A stretch of 64,000 bases of DNA from Sediminibacterium sp. FEMGT703S (GCA_002786355.1 PGCO01000013.1:1-64000), one strand, 5' to 3'. Positions 34,305 to 43,415 are shown, counted from the stretch's first letter. The notes: generated from the letters alone by a model not told the origin. Numbers and translations are program-made.

Positions 34305-37290
34305 CTTCGCTAATTACATAAGTAATCGACTGCTTTACTTTCGATTTAACTGCTTTTCCGTTTTGTTTAGCTGGGACCCATTTAGGTCCTTTAACAATCA
34401 TCCTAACAGCTTCTGCTGCAGTTTGATATCCAGGATCATTGTCGGCTTTTACATTACTGATACCACCGTCTGGTGCAACTATAAATGAAACAATTACAGT
34501 ATATTTTCCTGGAGGTGCCCCATTTATTACCGGCAAATCCATTTTTAAATTTCTTTCTAAATATTTTTGCCAAGCTTCTTTACCCCCAGGGAATGATGCA
34601 GGAACTTCAGTTTTGGTAAACACTTTATCATAGCTCTCTTCTTTAACTTGAGCGGGACGACCTGAAGGAGGAGGTGGCGGAGGCGCAGGCAATGACAACT
34701 TTCCATATTTTTTCATTGCTTTTTCTACACTAGAAGAGTTGCTCAAATCATAAGTCTCAATACTTCCATCTTTAAACTCAAGATTCATGCGCAATGGATC
34801 ATGATTCCAAGAAACCCTTTTTATTGCTGGATTCTTAATCAAAAATGCTTTGGTACCTGAAGGGTCATCGGTAATTTCTTTAAAACTGTATCCTATTTGA
34901 TTTCTTGTTTTTATTTCAATAGCACCGAATTCAGCAGCATTACCGTATTTTTTTCTTGCACTTTCACCTTTTAAGACATTTACAGATTCAATATCTTTTG
35001 GATTGATTTTAACCTCATCAAAGTTAACATCATAAACTGGTTGTTTGTTTACAATAACCAATGGATTAGGATTGATTTTAAACCCTTGAACAACCTTCAT
35101 TGGCTTTTCACTAAGTTCACTAGCATTAAGCTTGTACCCTTCAACTACAATCCCATTATTTAATGGAGTTCCTATTAATTTATTGGGATTGATTTTACCC
35201 TCTTTTTCAACTGAAACAAATCCTCGCATTTTTACATCATCGCTCAAATGAAGTGGTTGACCTTGAACAAATTTCACAGAATCTAGACTTGTATTATTCA
35301 GTTGCAAAGCCATCACTGGTGGCATCCCTGCTTTGTTTTTAGTCGTAATTAAAATTACTCCATGCTTCCCTTCTTCACCATATAATTCTACGGCAGATTT
35401 ATTTTTTAATACTGTGATTTCTTTAATAGAATTAGGATCAATTTGAGTAGACATTTTTTCCACCTTTACCCCATCTACTACAAACAGTGGTGGAATTGAA
35501 TCTCCGTTTAGTGGTGGAACCTTTAAAACTCCATTTTCTTTTCCATATCCACTTACAGAAATAGAACTATTCTTAGAATTGAAATTCATTTTATCCTGCA
35601 TGGCTATTCCTGTAAATCGAATTGCTTTAGATGAATCTATACCTTCGGATATAAATTGTACATTTTTACCTTTAGGAATAATATAAACAGAATCTGAATT
35701 TAAAATAGTGGTATCAATTGAAATCCCTTTTTCCTTATTTGAAAAATAGTATTGTACTCCATTCAAAATAGAAGCGGCCAGCTTCTGTTGGTAGCTTTCA
35801 TTTTTCAGTTGATTCAGATCGGATGTATTAGATAAATAACCAGTTTCCAATAAAATAGCAGGACTCTTTACATTTTGTAAGACATATACGCCTTCTTTTC
35901 TACTTTTTAACCCAGTCATTGAAATATCTAAACCAGTTAAACTATTAGCCATTTGGTTAGCAAACAAATAACTTTCTTCGTGATTATAACTTTTCGTTTT
36001 GTCAGCAATATAAATTTCCATACCCTTCTTTGCAGTCGCCAAACTTTTAGGTGCTGTATTACAATGTAATGAAATAAATAAATCTGGGGATTGCTGATTG
36101 GTATACTTAGCTACTTCATAAATACTTTGATTAATATCAGTTTCGCGAGTTAAAATAATCTTTATTTGATTATTTTGATTAACCTGTTGAATCGTTTTTG
36201 CTAATTCCAACGTTAGGTTTTTTTCCTTAATGTTGCCATCAAATGCAGTTGCACCATCATCTTCTCCACCATGACCAGCATTTATTACAACGGTATATTG
36301 TTTATTTAAATAAATATTTATGGGTGAAAATGTAGGTGTTTTTTTTGCTGTGATTTTATCCACCAAATTATCTACTAGCGTTCCGACAGAAATAATTTCC
36401 TCATTTCTTAACTCTTTTGTTCTAAATGCAAATAGCACAACAACAATGGCCAATAAAGGCAGTACAATCAATCTACGCATATAGCTAAATCTGGGGTTGG
36501 TATTTTTGGTAATCATTTGAAGTCTTCTTTTAATAGGTGAAAAGAAAAAAGGATTGGTGAGTAAATAATGTTGCTGTGGATAAGCAGCAGCCAATAACAT
36601 TTGTGCAAGTGAAGCAGAGTCGCCATTGGCAACAGCTTTTTTATCAGCAATGAATTCATGGATCATTTCCATTTCTTTTTTGATCAGCCAGAAAAATGGA
36701 TTGAACCAACCGGCAATCAAAACAAGTTGAATGATTATTTTATCAATACTATGCTTTTGCTGAACATGGGTGAGTTCATGTTGCATCATTTGTTTGCCTG
36801 CATCGCTTCTAAGGTCAATTGATTCGTGCCAGAAAATATAACTGAAGAAAGAAAATGGTGCACCCTTTGCTTTTGTTAAAATAAGGAATATCTCCCCAAC
36901 CGTTTTACAAGAATGGGTTTGTAATAAACGATAAATTTGAATCAAACTTTTGATAAGTCCTACCAATAAAACAAAAGCGATCAATGCATAAATCATCATT
37001 AAAATACCTTGCCAGCCATACTGAAACCAGCTAGAATGTAGATTAGATTCTATCTCTGTATTATTATCGGCAATCACCGAAAAGAATTGAATCAATTGGG
37101 GATCAGTTTCAACTGGCTTGTTCCATTGAATTTTGATCAAAGGAACAATCCATGAAAACAAGGCAATCGCCAATAAATAAAATCGATTGTATTGGTGAAA
37201 TCGATTATTGCGTAAAACCAGCCAGTAATACCCAACCATGATCCCACTGCAAAGTATTACCTGCAAAAAATAATAGAGTGTAGTTGACAT
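34300..37290 (-). CDS. BlaR1-like M56 metalloprotease fused to amidase_3, two plug-like segments and TonB C-terminal domain
   Basis: A 996-aa multidomain envelope protein. Residues 1-290 form an M56 (BlaR1/MecR1-type) membrane protease with helices near 1-26, 37-53, 93-118, 186-205 and 273-289. Zinc motif HELTH is at 171-175 and the third ligand region is EFIAD (212-216). Residues 331-518 are a zinc N-acetylmuramoyl-L-alanine amidase (amidase_3) with GHGG (His340), Glu356, SLHCN (His409) and LLETGYLSN (Glu482), so all zinc and catalytic positions are present. Two TonB-plug-like segments follow (about 600-650, VVDGVKV...GVILITTK; 742-795, IVNKQPV...GAIEIKT). A proline run (868-876) precedes a TonB C-terminal domain (898-993). 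It starts 3 bp after the blaI stop. It probably senses envelope damage, cleaves the repressor and may remodel peptidoglycan; the mechanism is inference. Confidence 0.9.
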   Translation of the reverse strand: MSTTLYYFLQVILCSGIMVGYYWLVLRNNRFHQYNRFYLLAIALFSWIVPLIKIQWNKPVETDPQLIQFFSVIADNNTEIESNLHSSWFQYGWQGILMMIYALIAFVLLVGLIKSLIQIYRLLQTHSCKTVGEIFLILTKAKGAPFSFFSYIFWHESIDLRSDAGKQMMQHELTHVQQKHSIDKIIIQLVLIAGWFNPFFWLIKKEMEMIHEFIADKKAVANGDSASLAQMLLAAAYPQQHYLLTNPFFFSPIKRRLQMITKNTNPRFSYMRRLIVLPLLAIVVVLFAFRTKELRNEEIISVGTLVDNLVDKITAKKTPTFSPINIYLNKQYTVVINAGHGGEDDGATAFDGNIKEKNLTLELAKTIQQVNQNNQIKIILTRETDINQSIYEVAKYTNQQSPDLFISLHCNTAPKSLATAKKGMEIYIADKTKSYNHEESYLFANQMANSLTGLDISMTGLKSRKEGVYVLQNVKSPAILLETGYLSNTSDLNQLKNESYQQKLAASILNGVQYYFSNKEKGISIDTTILNSDSVYIIPKGKNVQFISEGIDSSKAIRFTGIAMQDKMNFNSKNSSISVSGYGKENGVLKVPPLNGDSIPPLFVVDGVKVEKMSTQIDPNSIKEITVLKNKSAVELYGEEGKHGVILITTKNKAGMPPVMALQLNNTSLDSVKFVQGQPLHLSDDVKMRGFVSVEKEGKINPNKLIGTPLNNGIVVEGYKLNASELSEKPMKVVQGFKINPNPLVIVNKQPVYDVNFDEVKINPKDIESVNVLKGESARKKYGNAAEFGAIEIKTRNQIGYSFKEITDDPSGTKAFLIKNPAIKRVSWNHDPLRMNLEFKDGSIETYDLSNSSSVEKAMKKYGKLSLPAPPPPPPSGRPAQVKEESYDKVFTKTEVPASFPGGKEAWQKYLERNLKMDLPVINGAPPGKYTVIVSFIVAPDGGISNVKADNDPGYQTAAEAVRMIVKGPKWVPAKQNGKAVKSKVKQSITYVISEE

Positions 37291-37293
37291 AGC

Positions 37294-37656
37294 CTATTTT
37301 TTTAATTTTTTTATTTCTAGTAATAGAAGTTCCAACTCTTTTACACTGATGTCATTTTGTTTCACCATAAAAGAAACAGCATCAGCAAACGAACCTTCAA
37401 AATATCCATCTACCAATGTTCTAATACTACTCGAAGAATAATCTTCTTTAGATACTATTGGATAATATTCATGTACCCTTCCTATTTGGTTTACCCCTAC
37501 AAATCCTTTGTCTACTAAAATTTTTACGATGGTAGCAATGGTATTGCTATGGGGCTTGGGTTCAGGTTGGGCATCAATAACGTCTTTTAAGAAAGCTGTT
37601 TCCAACTTCCAGATAGACTGCATTATTTGTTCTTCTGCTTTGGTTAATGGTTTCAT
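37294..37656 (-). CDS. BlaI/MecI-family transcriptional repressor
   Basis: A 120-aa winged-helix repressor. The N-terminal DNA-binding domain reads MKPLTKAEEQIMQSIWKL, then HSNTIATIVKILVDKGFVGV and GRVHEYYPIV. The C-terminal dimerisation helix ends in leucine-rich SVKELELLLLEIKKLKK. The length matches BlaI/MecI. I prefer ATG 37656 over 37665, since a probable promoter element (minus-strand TACTCTTG, 37669-37676) would leave almost no room for the earlier start. Three 16-bp dyads lie directly upstream and are its likely operators. Proteolysis by the adjacent M56 protein would relieve repression, as in the beta-lactam response; the inducer here is unknown. Confidence 0.93.
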   Translation of the reverse strand: MKPLTKAEEQIMQSIWKLETAFLKDVIDAQPEPKPHSNTIATIVKILVDKGFVGVNQIGRVHEYYPIVSKEDYSSSSIRTLVDGYFEGSFADAVSFMVKQNDISVKELELLLLEIKKLKK

Positions 37657-37683
37657 GATGTACATTTACAAGAGTAAACTTAT

Positions 37684-37739
37684 AACTAAATTTTTAGTTT
37701 AACAACTATTTTTTTAGTTATTTAACTATTTATTTAGTT
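37684..37739. promoter_or_regulatory. Triple BlaI-type operator between blaI and lpxB
   Basis: Three 16-bp dyads with arms AACTA...TAGTT occupy 37684-37699, 37704-37719 and 37724-37739. They start exactly 20 bp apart (about two helical turns). They sit upstream of the blaI promoter element on one side and end 7 bp before the lpxB ATG on the other. A repressor bound there could control both directions. Confidence 0.8.
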
Positions 37740-37746
37740 ATTCAGC

Positions 37747-38856
37747 ATGAAATACTATATCATAGCGGGGGAAGCCAGCGGAGATTTACATGGCAGTAAC
37801 CTGATTAAACAATTGAAAATACAAGACCCTTCGGCACAAATTCAATGCTGGGGTGGAGATTTAATGAAAGCGGCAGGAGCCCAACTGGTAAAGCATTACA
37901 GAGATTTAGCTTTCATGGGATTTGCTGAAGTGATTAAAAACTTACCCACTATTTTAGGCAACCTAAGCTATTGCAAAAAAGACATTTTAGGCTTTCAGCC
38001 TGATGTACTTATTCTAATTGACTATCCAGGATTTAATTTACGCATTGCTGAATGGGCTAAACAACAAGGATTTAAAGTAGTCTACTATATTGCCCCACAA
38101 GTGTGGGCTTGGAAAGCCAATCGAGTAAAGAAAATGAAGCAATGCATCGATTTAATGCTGTGCATTCTACCTTTTGAAAAAAACTATTTTAAAGAACAAT
38201 GGAATTGGGAGGTTAATTACGTAGGTCATCCTTTGATTGAAGTCATTGAAGAATTTAAAGCATCGCATCCATCAGAACCAAAGCCAATTATAGCTTTATT
38301 ACCAGGAAGTCGTAAACAAGAAATTGCGAAAAAGTTGCCCATCATGTTAAGTGTAGCTTCTTATTTTCCTGATTATGAATTTGTGGTAGCTAAAGCCCCA
38401 GGCCAAGAAGATCAATTTTATGAACCATTTTTAGCTGGACAAAACAATGTAAAAGTGGTGAAAGATAGTACCTATGCGTTATTAATGCAATCCAGCGCAG
38501 CATTGGTTACGAGCGGAACTGCAACTTTAGAAACTGCCTTATTTAGTGTACCAGAAGTTGTTTGTTACAAAGGAAGCAATATCAGTTACCAAATTGCAAG
38601 AAGATTGGTTAAAATCAAATACATTTCTTTGGTGAACCTAATTATGGATAAGGAAATAGTAAAGGAATTAATTCAGGATGAATTAAATACAGCCAACTTG
38701 GTACAGGCCTTGAATTCAATCTTAAAAAATAATCAAGCTCAAGAAATACTTAAGGAAGAATATTCAAAATTGTATCAATTACTATCAGCGGGTGGGCATG
38801 CATCCAAAAACGCTTCGAATCTAATTATGCAATTCCTACAACCATCAATTATTTAA
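37747..38856 (+). CDS. lpxB: Lipid-A-disaccharide synthase
   Basis: Glycosyltransferase (GT19) joining UDP-2,3-diacylglucosamine to lipid X at the inner face of the membrane in lipid A synthesis. The protein starts MKYYIIAGEASGDLHGSNLI and has FMGFAEVI, LIDYPGFNLRIA, YYIAPQVWAWKANRVKKMK, GHPLIE, LLPGSRKQEI and TSGTATLETAL, the standard LpxB blocks. At 369 aa it is complete. Its start lies 7 bp after the third BlaI-type dyad, so lipid A synthesis may be under BlaI influence. Its end overlaps the small convergent gene on the other strand by 8 bp. Confidence 0.96.
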   Translation: MKYYIIAGEASGDLHGSNLIKQLKIQDPSAQIQCWGGDLMKAAGAQLVKHYRDLAFMGFAEVIKNLPTILGNLSYCKKDILGFQPDVLILIDYPGFNLRIAEWAKQQGFKVVYYIAPQVWAWKANRVKKMKQCIDLMLCILPFEKNYFKEQWNWEVNYVGHPLIEVIEEFKASHPSEPKPIIALLPGSRKQEIAKKLPIMLSVASYFPDYEFVVAKAPGQEDQFYEPFLAGQNNVKVVKDSTYALLMQSSAALVTSGTATLETALFSVPEVVCYKGSNISYQIARRLVKIKYISLVNLIMDKEIVKELIQDELNTANLVQALNSILKNNQAQEILKEEYSKLYQLLSAGGHASKNASNLIMQFLQPSII

Positions 38857-39025
38857 ACATTGGAATGACCACTTGTTTAATAATGATGAATAAGACTGCA
38901 ATCAAAAACATCAACAAAGAAATTCTATTCATCCCATGCATATACTTCATCCAAGCAGATTTGGGTGCATTGGGATCTTCTTTCTTGATAAATAAATACT
39001 GCTGAATTTGGTTCCAGATTCCCAT
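38849..39025 (-). CDS. Small single-helix membrane protein (DUF6728-like)
   Basis: A 58-aa gene. The translation starts MGIWNQIQQYLFIKKED, continues NAPKSAWMKYMHGMNRIS, and ends in a hydrophobic helix LLMFLIAVLFIIIKQVVI with short tail PMFK. The order (amphipathic N terminus, KSxWMKYMHGMNRIS, one helix) resembles the small Bacteroidota DUF6728 proteins, which have no known function; that match is from memory. It overlaps the 3' end of lpxB by 8 bp and lies in an otherwise unexplained gap. Confidence 0.72.
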   Translation of the reverse strand: MGIWNQIQQYLFIKKEDPNAPKSAWMKYMHGMNRISLLMFLIAVLFIIIKQVVIPMFK

Positions 39026-39115
39026 GGTTGATTATTTTAACAAAGATAACATGCTGGTAGCATTTTAGTTCAATCAACCTTATACCCTTAGATTTGTTAA
39101 AACGAAAACCGGTTT

Positions 39116-41161
39116 ATGTTTCAAAAAATCATCCTGATTGCTTGCTTGCTCTTTACTATCCATTCTCAAGCACAAATTAATCCTTCCAAAATTGATATTA
39201 TCCGCGACAAATACGGCGTTCCCCATATTTTCGGAAAAACAGACCCTGAAGTAGCGTATGGCTTGGCTTGGGCGCATGCGGAAGACGACTTTACTACCAT
39301 ACAACAATCCCTTCTTGCAGGCAAAGCCATGCTGGCGCAGTACCAGGGGAAAAGAGGGGCTTCTATCGATTATATTGTTCATTTATTAAGAATACCAGAA
39401 TTGGTAGAAGAAAGATATGAATCGGATTTAGCACCCGACTTTAAAAAACTATTGGAAGGATATTGCGCTGGTCTAAATGCCTACGCGGCCAAACATCCCA
39501 AAGAAGTATTGCTTAAGAAAGTATTCCCCGTTACCCCCAAAGACATGGTGCAGTACTCTGTTTTACAACTTTGTGTGCTTTCAGGGGCTGATAAAGCATT
39601 GGCTGCAATTTTTGGTGGTACCGTTCCCTTGTTAGAAAATTATAAAACACAGGGAAGCAATGCATTTGCCTTTAACAGTAACAAAACAACAGACGGTAAT
39701 GTATACCTTGCTATCAATGCCCATCAGCCGCTGGAGGGACCAGTAGCTTTTTATGAAGCCCATTTAAGCAGTGAAGAAGGATGGAATATATTGGGAGCAA
39801 ACTTCCCAGGTGCTCCGTCCATATTGCATGGAGTAAATGAACATTTAGGCTGGGCACACACGGTGAATGAGCCTGATAAATTGGATGTATACCAATTAGA
39901 AATAAACCCAGAAAATAAGACCCAATATAAATTTGACGGTAAATGGGAGATATTAGAAGAAAGAGTGGCCCATTTAAAAGTAAAACTTGCTGGTTTAAAA
40001 ATCAATGTTAAGAAAAAAGCATACTGGAGTAAATATGGACCAACCATTATTACAGACAGAGGCACTTTCTCTATCAGAATGCCTGCGCAAATGGATATCA
40101 GAGGTTTAGAACAATGGTATCGCTTTAATAAAGCCAAAAACTTTACAGAGTTTAAAGCAGCTGTAAATATGAAAGCTATTCCTGGTTACAATATTGTGTA
40201 CGCAGATAAATACGATACCATTTATTATATCAGTAATGGTCGAATTCCAGTCAGAGATAAAAACTATAATTGGAAAGCCACTTTACCCGGTAATACCAGT
40301 GCTACGTTGTGGAATCAGTTACATCCAATAGAGGCTTTGCCACAGGTATTGCAACCAAAGTCTGGATTTGTATACAATACCAACCATTCTCCTTTTCATT
40401 CTACGGAAGGTCCTGAAAATCCTATGGTGAAAGATATTACGATGGGATATGAAACTCTAGAAAACAATCGCAGCAAGCGTTTTGAGGAAATGCTCAAACC
40501 CTTGAATAAAGTAAATTACGAAGACTTTAAGCGAATCAAATTCAGTAGACAGTTTCCATCCAACTTTTATTTTCCGTATAATATCGATACGCTATTCATG
40601 CTAGATGAAACGAAGTACACTGATATTGCAGACTTGATTTCAAACTTAAAATCTTGGAATAAAATTGCTGATGCGGAAAGTATTGGAGCTGGTACCTTTT
40701 TTATGATTACGCATACTGTTTATGATAATAGAGCGCTTTACTTAAAACAAAAAACAATTACCGAAAATCAGTCGGTGGAAATACTTAGAGCAGCAAAAAA
40801 TAAAATGCTTGCAGGATTTAATAGAACCAATTTGCAATTGGGCGATATTCAAAAACTAGTGAGGGGAAATGTTGCTTTGCCCTTGCCTGGCTTACCAGAT
40901 GTATTAGCGCCCATGTATTCTCTTCCCTATAAAGATGGGATGTACAAAGGCAATCAAGGTGATGCTTACATTGAATTGGTGCGTTTTACTAAAGACGGGC
41001 CAATGATTGAAAGCATCAATGTATATGGAGCATCTGCTAGAAAGGATTCGCCGCATTACACCGATCAAATGGAAATGTATGTGAATCAACAAACGAAAAA
41101 AATGACTTTAGATAAAGCAACGGTATATCAACAAGCGGTAAAAAAATACAATCCGCTTTAA
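39116..41161 (+). CDS. Penicillin acylase-family Ntn hydrolase, exported
   Basis: A 681-aa exported amidase precursor. The signal peptide ends near HSQAQ (about 20). The alpha part starts IDIIRDKYGVPHIFGKTD and includes GLAWAHAEDDF. Autoprocessing is expected before Ser181 in TQGSNAFAF, the N-terminal nucleophile of the beta subunit, followed by INAHQPLEGP, FPGAPSILHGVNEHLGWAHTVN and NTNHSPF. Relatives include penicillin, cephalosporin and N-acyl-homoserine-lactone acylases. The substrate is not predictable, although a lactone-quenching role is possible. The stop shares TTAA with the metX stop on the other strand. Confidence 0.92.
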   Translation: MFQKIILIACLLFTIHSQAQINPSKIDIIRDKYGVPHIFGKTDPEVAYGLAWAHAEDDFTTIQQSLLAGKAMLAQYQGKRGASIDYIVHLLRIPELVEERYESDLAPDFKKLLEGYCAGLNAYAAKHPKEVLLKKVFPVTPKDMVQYSVLQLCVLSGADKALAAIFGGTVPLLENYKTQGSNAFAFNSNKTTDGNVYLAINAHQPLEGPVAFYEAHLSSEEGWNILGANFPGAPSILHGVNEHLGWAHTVNEPDKLDVYQLEINPENKTQYKFDGKWEILEERVAHLKVKLAGLKINVKKKAYWSKYGPTIITDRGTFSIRMPAQMDIRGLEQWYRFNKAKNFTEFKAAVNMKAIPGYNIVYADKYDTIYYISNGRIPVRDKNYNWKATLPGNTSATLWNQLHPIEALPQVLQPKSGFVYNTNHSPFHSTEGPENPMVKDITMGYETLENNRSKRFEEMLKPLNKVNYEDFKRIKFSRQFPSNFYFPYNIDTLFMLDETKYTDIADLISNLKSWNKIADAESIGAGTFFMITHTVYDNRALYLKQKTITENQSVEILRAAKNKMLAGFNRTNLQLGDIQKLVRGNVALPLPGLPDVLAPMYSLPYKDGMYKGNQGDAYIELVRFTKDGPMIESINVYGASARKDSPHYTDQMEMYVNQQTKKMTLDKATVYQQAVKKYNPL

Positions 41162-42180
41162 CCTTGATGCATAAAGGGTTTTAATAGATTGGAGATTTGT
41201 TGCGTCTCAATAATGAAGCCATCGTGCCCAAAAGTGGAATGGATGATTTCTAGTGATGCATTGGGCATATAAGTAGCCATGAATTGTTGTTCATCCACAG
41301 GACAAAGTATATCAGAACTTATTCCAATGATTAATGTAGGATGTTGTATGCTTTGTAATACAGCAATTAAGTTTCCTCCCCTGCCCCTTGCTAAATGATG
41401 GCTATCCATTGCCTTAGTAAGCAACCAATAACTGAATGCATTAAAGCGGTTGACTAATTTCTGACCCTGATAATTAATATAGGAAGATGCTTTAAAGTCA
41501 TCTATTTTTTCAGGATCTGGGTCCGTCTGTTTCTCTTGAAAAGTAGCGTAATTGCGATAAGTGAGCATCCCTATGGCGCGAGCGGCTTTTAATCCTGCAG
41601 CGCCAGCATCTGAAGTATGATGTCTCCAAGTAGCATCTGCTTCAATGGCTAGTCTTTGAGCGGTATGTACCGCAACACCCCATGCGGATTCTGAAGGAGA
41701 TGTTGCAATTAAGAACAACTTCTTAATAACCGATGGCTCCATCACTGCCCATTCCAACACTTGGTATCCACCCATACTTCCCCCCATCATTAATTCAATC
41801 GAATGAATTCCTAAATGCTGTCTTAGCAGTATATGTGCAGCTACCATATCGCGTATGGTAACTAAAGGAAAATGAGAATAATAAGGTTGGTGACTAGCTG
41901 AGTTAGCACTCAAAGGTCCGGTTGATCCATAACAAGACCCAATAATATTTGCACAAACAATAAAATATTCATCAGGATTGATTAAACATTTTTCTCCTAT
42001 CAATCCCTTCCACCAATCAGCCATATCAGCACTAGCGGTTAATGCATGGCAAACCCAAATCACATTGGTACCAGAGGCATTCATTTTACCATAGGTATGA
42101 TAGGCTATTTCTAAACCATTTAATGTTTCACCACATTCAAGTAAAAAGGGTGCTTTGCAGATATATTGCTGTATGGCCAT
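41158..42180 (-). CDS. metX: Homoserine O-acyltransferase MetX
   Basis: Alpha/beta-hydrolase-fold enzyme that activates homoserine by acylation for methionine synthesis. The nucleophile is Ser135 in MMGGSMGGYQ, with the acid in SSDILCPVDEQ and the His in HSTFGHDGFIIE. YHTYGKMN, WVCHALTASAD and GSCYGSTGP are also MetX hallmarks. The name homoserine O-acetyltransferase is usual, but many MetX use succinyl-CoA. The divergent partner resembles MetZ, which uses O-succinylhomoserine, so acyl specificity is open. At 340 aa it is slightly short for the family. Confidence 0.94.
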   Translation of the reverse strand: MAIQQYICKAPFLLECGETLNGLEIAYHTYGKMNASGTNVIWVCHALTASADMADWWKGLIGEKCLINPDEYFIVCANIIGSCYGSTGPLSANSASHQPYYSHFPLVTIRDMVAAHILLRQHLGIHSIELMMGGSMGGYQVLEWAVMEPSVIKKLFLIATSPSESAWGVAVHTAQRLAIEADATWRHHTSDAGAAGLKAARAIGMLTYRNYATFQEKQTDPDPEKIDDFKASSYINYQGQKLVNRFNAFSYWLLTKAMDSHHLARGRGGNLIAVLQSIQHPTLIIGISSDILCPVDEQQFMATYMPNASLEIIHSTFGHDGFIIETQQISNLLKPFMHQG

Positions 42181-42219
42181 TGCTCAAAATTCTAGTACAA
42201 AATAAAGACATGTGAAGCG

Positions 42220-42227
42220 TACCTTTG
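42220..42227 (+). promoter_or_regulatory. -7 element before metZ
   Basis: TACCTTTG matches TAnnTTTG and ends 27 bp before the metZ ATG. It lies in the 74-bp gap between divergent metX and metZ. No methionine-linked riboswitch fits in so short a space. Confidence 0.55.
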
Positions 42228-42254
42228 TGAAAATTTTAAAGCAGCACTAAGACT

Positions 42255-43415
42255 ATGAGAAAGCAAACCCAGGCCATTCGCATTCAAACAGAACGCACCC
42301 AAGAAATGGAACATTCAACTCCCCTTTTCTTAACCAGCAGTTTTTGTTTTGATAATGCGGAAGACATGCGTGCCGCTTTTGCAGATGAATCGGATGATAA
42401 TATTTATTCGCGTTTTAGTAATCCAAGTGTACAAGAATTTGTAGATAAATTAGTGGCTTTAGAAGGTGCTGAAGCAGGATATGCTACCGCTTCTGGAATG
42501 AGTGCTGTATTCGGTTCGTTCATGGCATTACTAAAACAAGGAGATCGCTTATTGTCTTGTAATTCAATATTTGGTAGTACCCATACCGTTATTGCAAAAT
42601 ATTTGCCCAAATATGGAATTGAATACGGTTATATAGGCGCTAATGCAACAGAAGAAGAATGGGAAGCTGCTATTACACCTAATACTAAAATGATATATCT
42701 GGAAACGCCTACTAATCCAGGACTTGAAGTATTAGATTTAGCAATGATTGGGAAGCTGGCAAAAAAGCATAATATTATTTTAAATGTAGACAACTGTTTT
42801 GCAACCCCTGTAAACCAGCAGCCCATTGCATTTGGAGCAGATTTGGTAGTCCATTCTGCAACTAAATGGTTAGATGGTCAAGGTCGTGTATTAGGGGGCG
42901 CTGTAGTTGGACGCAAAGATTTGATTAAAGAAATTTATTTATTCTGCCGCAGTACAGGTCCAGCACTTTCGCCATTTAATGCTTGGGTGTTAAGTAAGAG
43001 TTTAGAAACTTTGGATGTTAGAATGGAGCGACATGCATCCAATGCTCTATTTATAGCACAAGCATTGGAAAATCATCAGGCAATTGCTTCTTTAAAGTAC
43101 CCTTTTTTACAATCGCATCCGCATTATTCAATTGCAACAAAACAAATGCAAAATGGTGGCGGAATAGTATGTTTCGATTTAAAGGGAGGGATTGATGCTG
43201 GCCGATCTTTTCTAGATAAACTCAAAATGCTTTCACTCACCGCTAATTTGGGGGATACCAGAAGCATTGCATCACATCCTGCAAGTACAACCCATGCTAA
43301 ACTTACTGAAGGGGAAAGACAGGCCGTAAACATTACTCCAGGACTGATAAGAATTAGTGTAGGACTTGAAAACAAAGAAGATATATTGGCTGATATCTTA
43401 CAAGCGCTTGATTAA
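42255..43415 (+). CDS. metZ: O-succinylhomoserine sulfhydrylase-type PLP enzyme
   Basis: A 386-aa gamma-family PLP enzyme that joins sulfide to acylated homoserine, giving homocysteine. Cofactor features are YSRFSNPSVQEF, ATASGMSAVFG, ETPTNPGLEV, VDNCFATP, and the Schiff-base lysine Lys204 in VVHSATKWLDGQGRVLGG. The GQGRVLGG context is the MetZ signature rather than MetB or MetY. Near the end SHPASTTHAKLTEGER is typical for the family. It is divergent from metX, which makes its substrate. The last 18 bp overlap the convergent calcium-ATPase gene. Confidence 0.93.
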   Translation: MRKQTQAIRIQTERTQEMEHSTPLFLTSSFCFDNAEDMRAAFADESDDNIYSRFSNPSVQEFVDKLVALEGAEAGYATASGMSAVFGSFMALLKQGDRLLSCNSIFGSTHTVIAKYLPKYGIEYGYIGANATEEEWEAAITPNTKMIYLETPTNPGLEVLDLAMIGKLAKKHNIILNVDNCFATPVNQQPIAFGADLVVHSATKWLDGQGRVLGGAVVGRKDLIKEIYLFCRSTGPALSPFNAWVLSKSLETLDVRMERHASNALFIAQALENHQAIASLKYPFLQSHPHYSIATKQMQNGGGIVCFDLKGGIDAGRSFLDKLKMLSLTANLGDTRSIASHPASTTHAKLTEGERQAVNITPGLIRISVGLENKEDILADILQALD

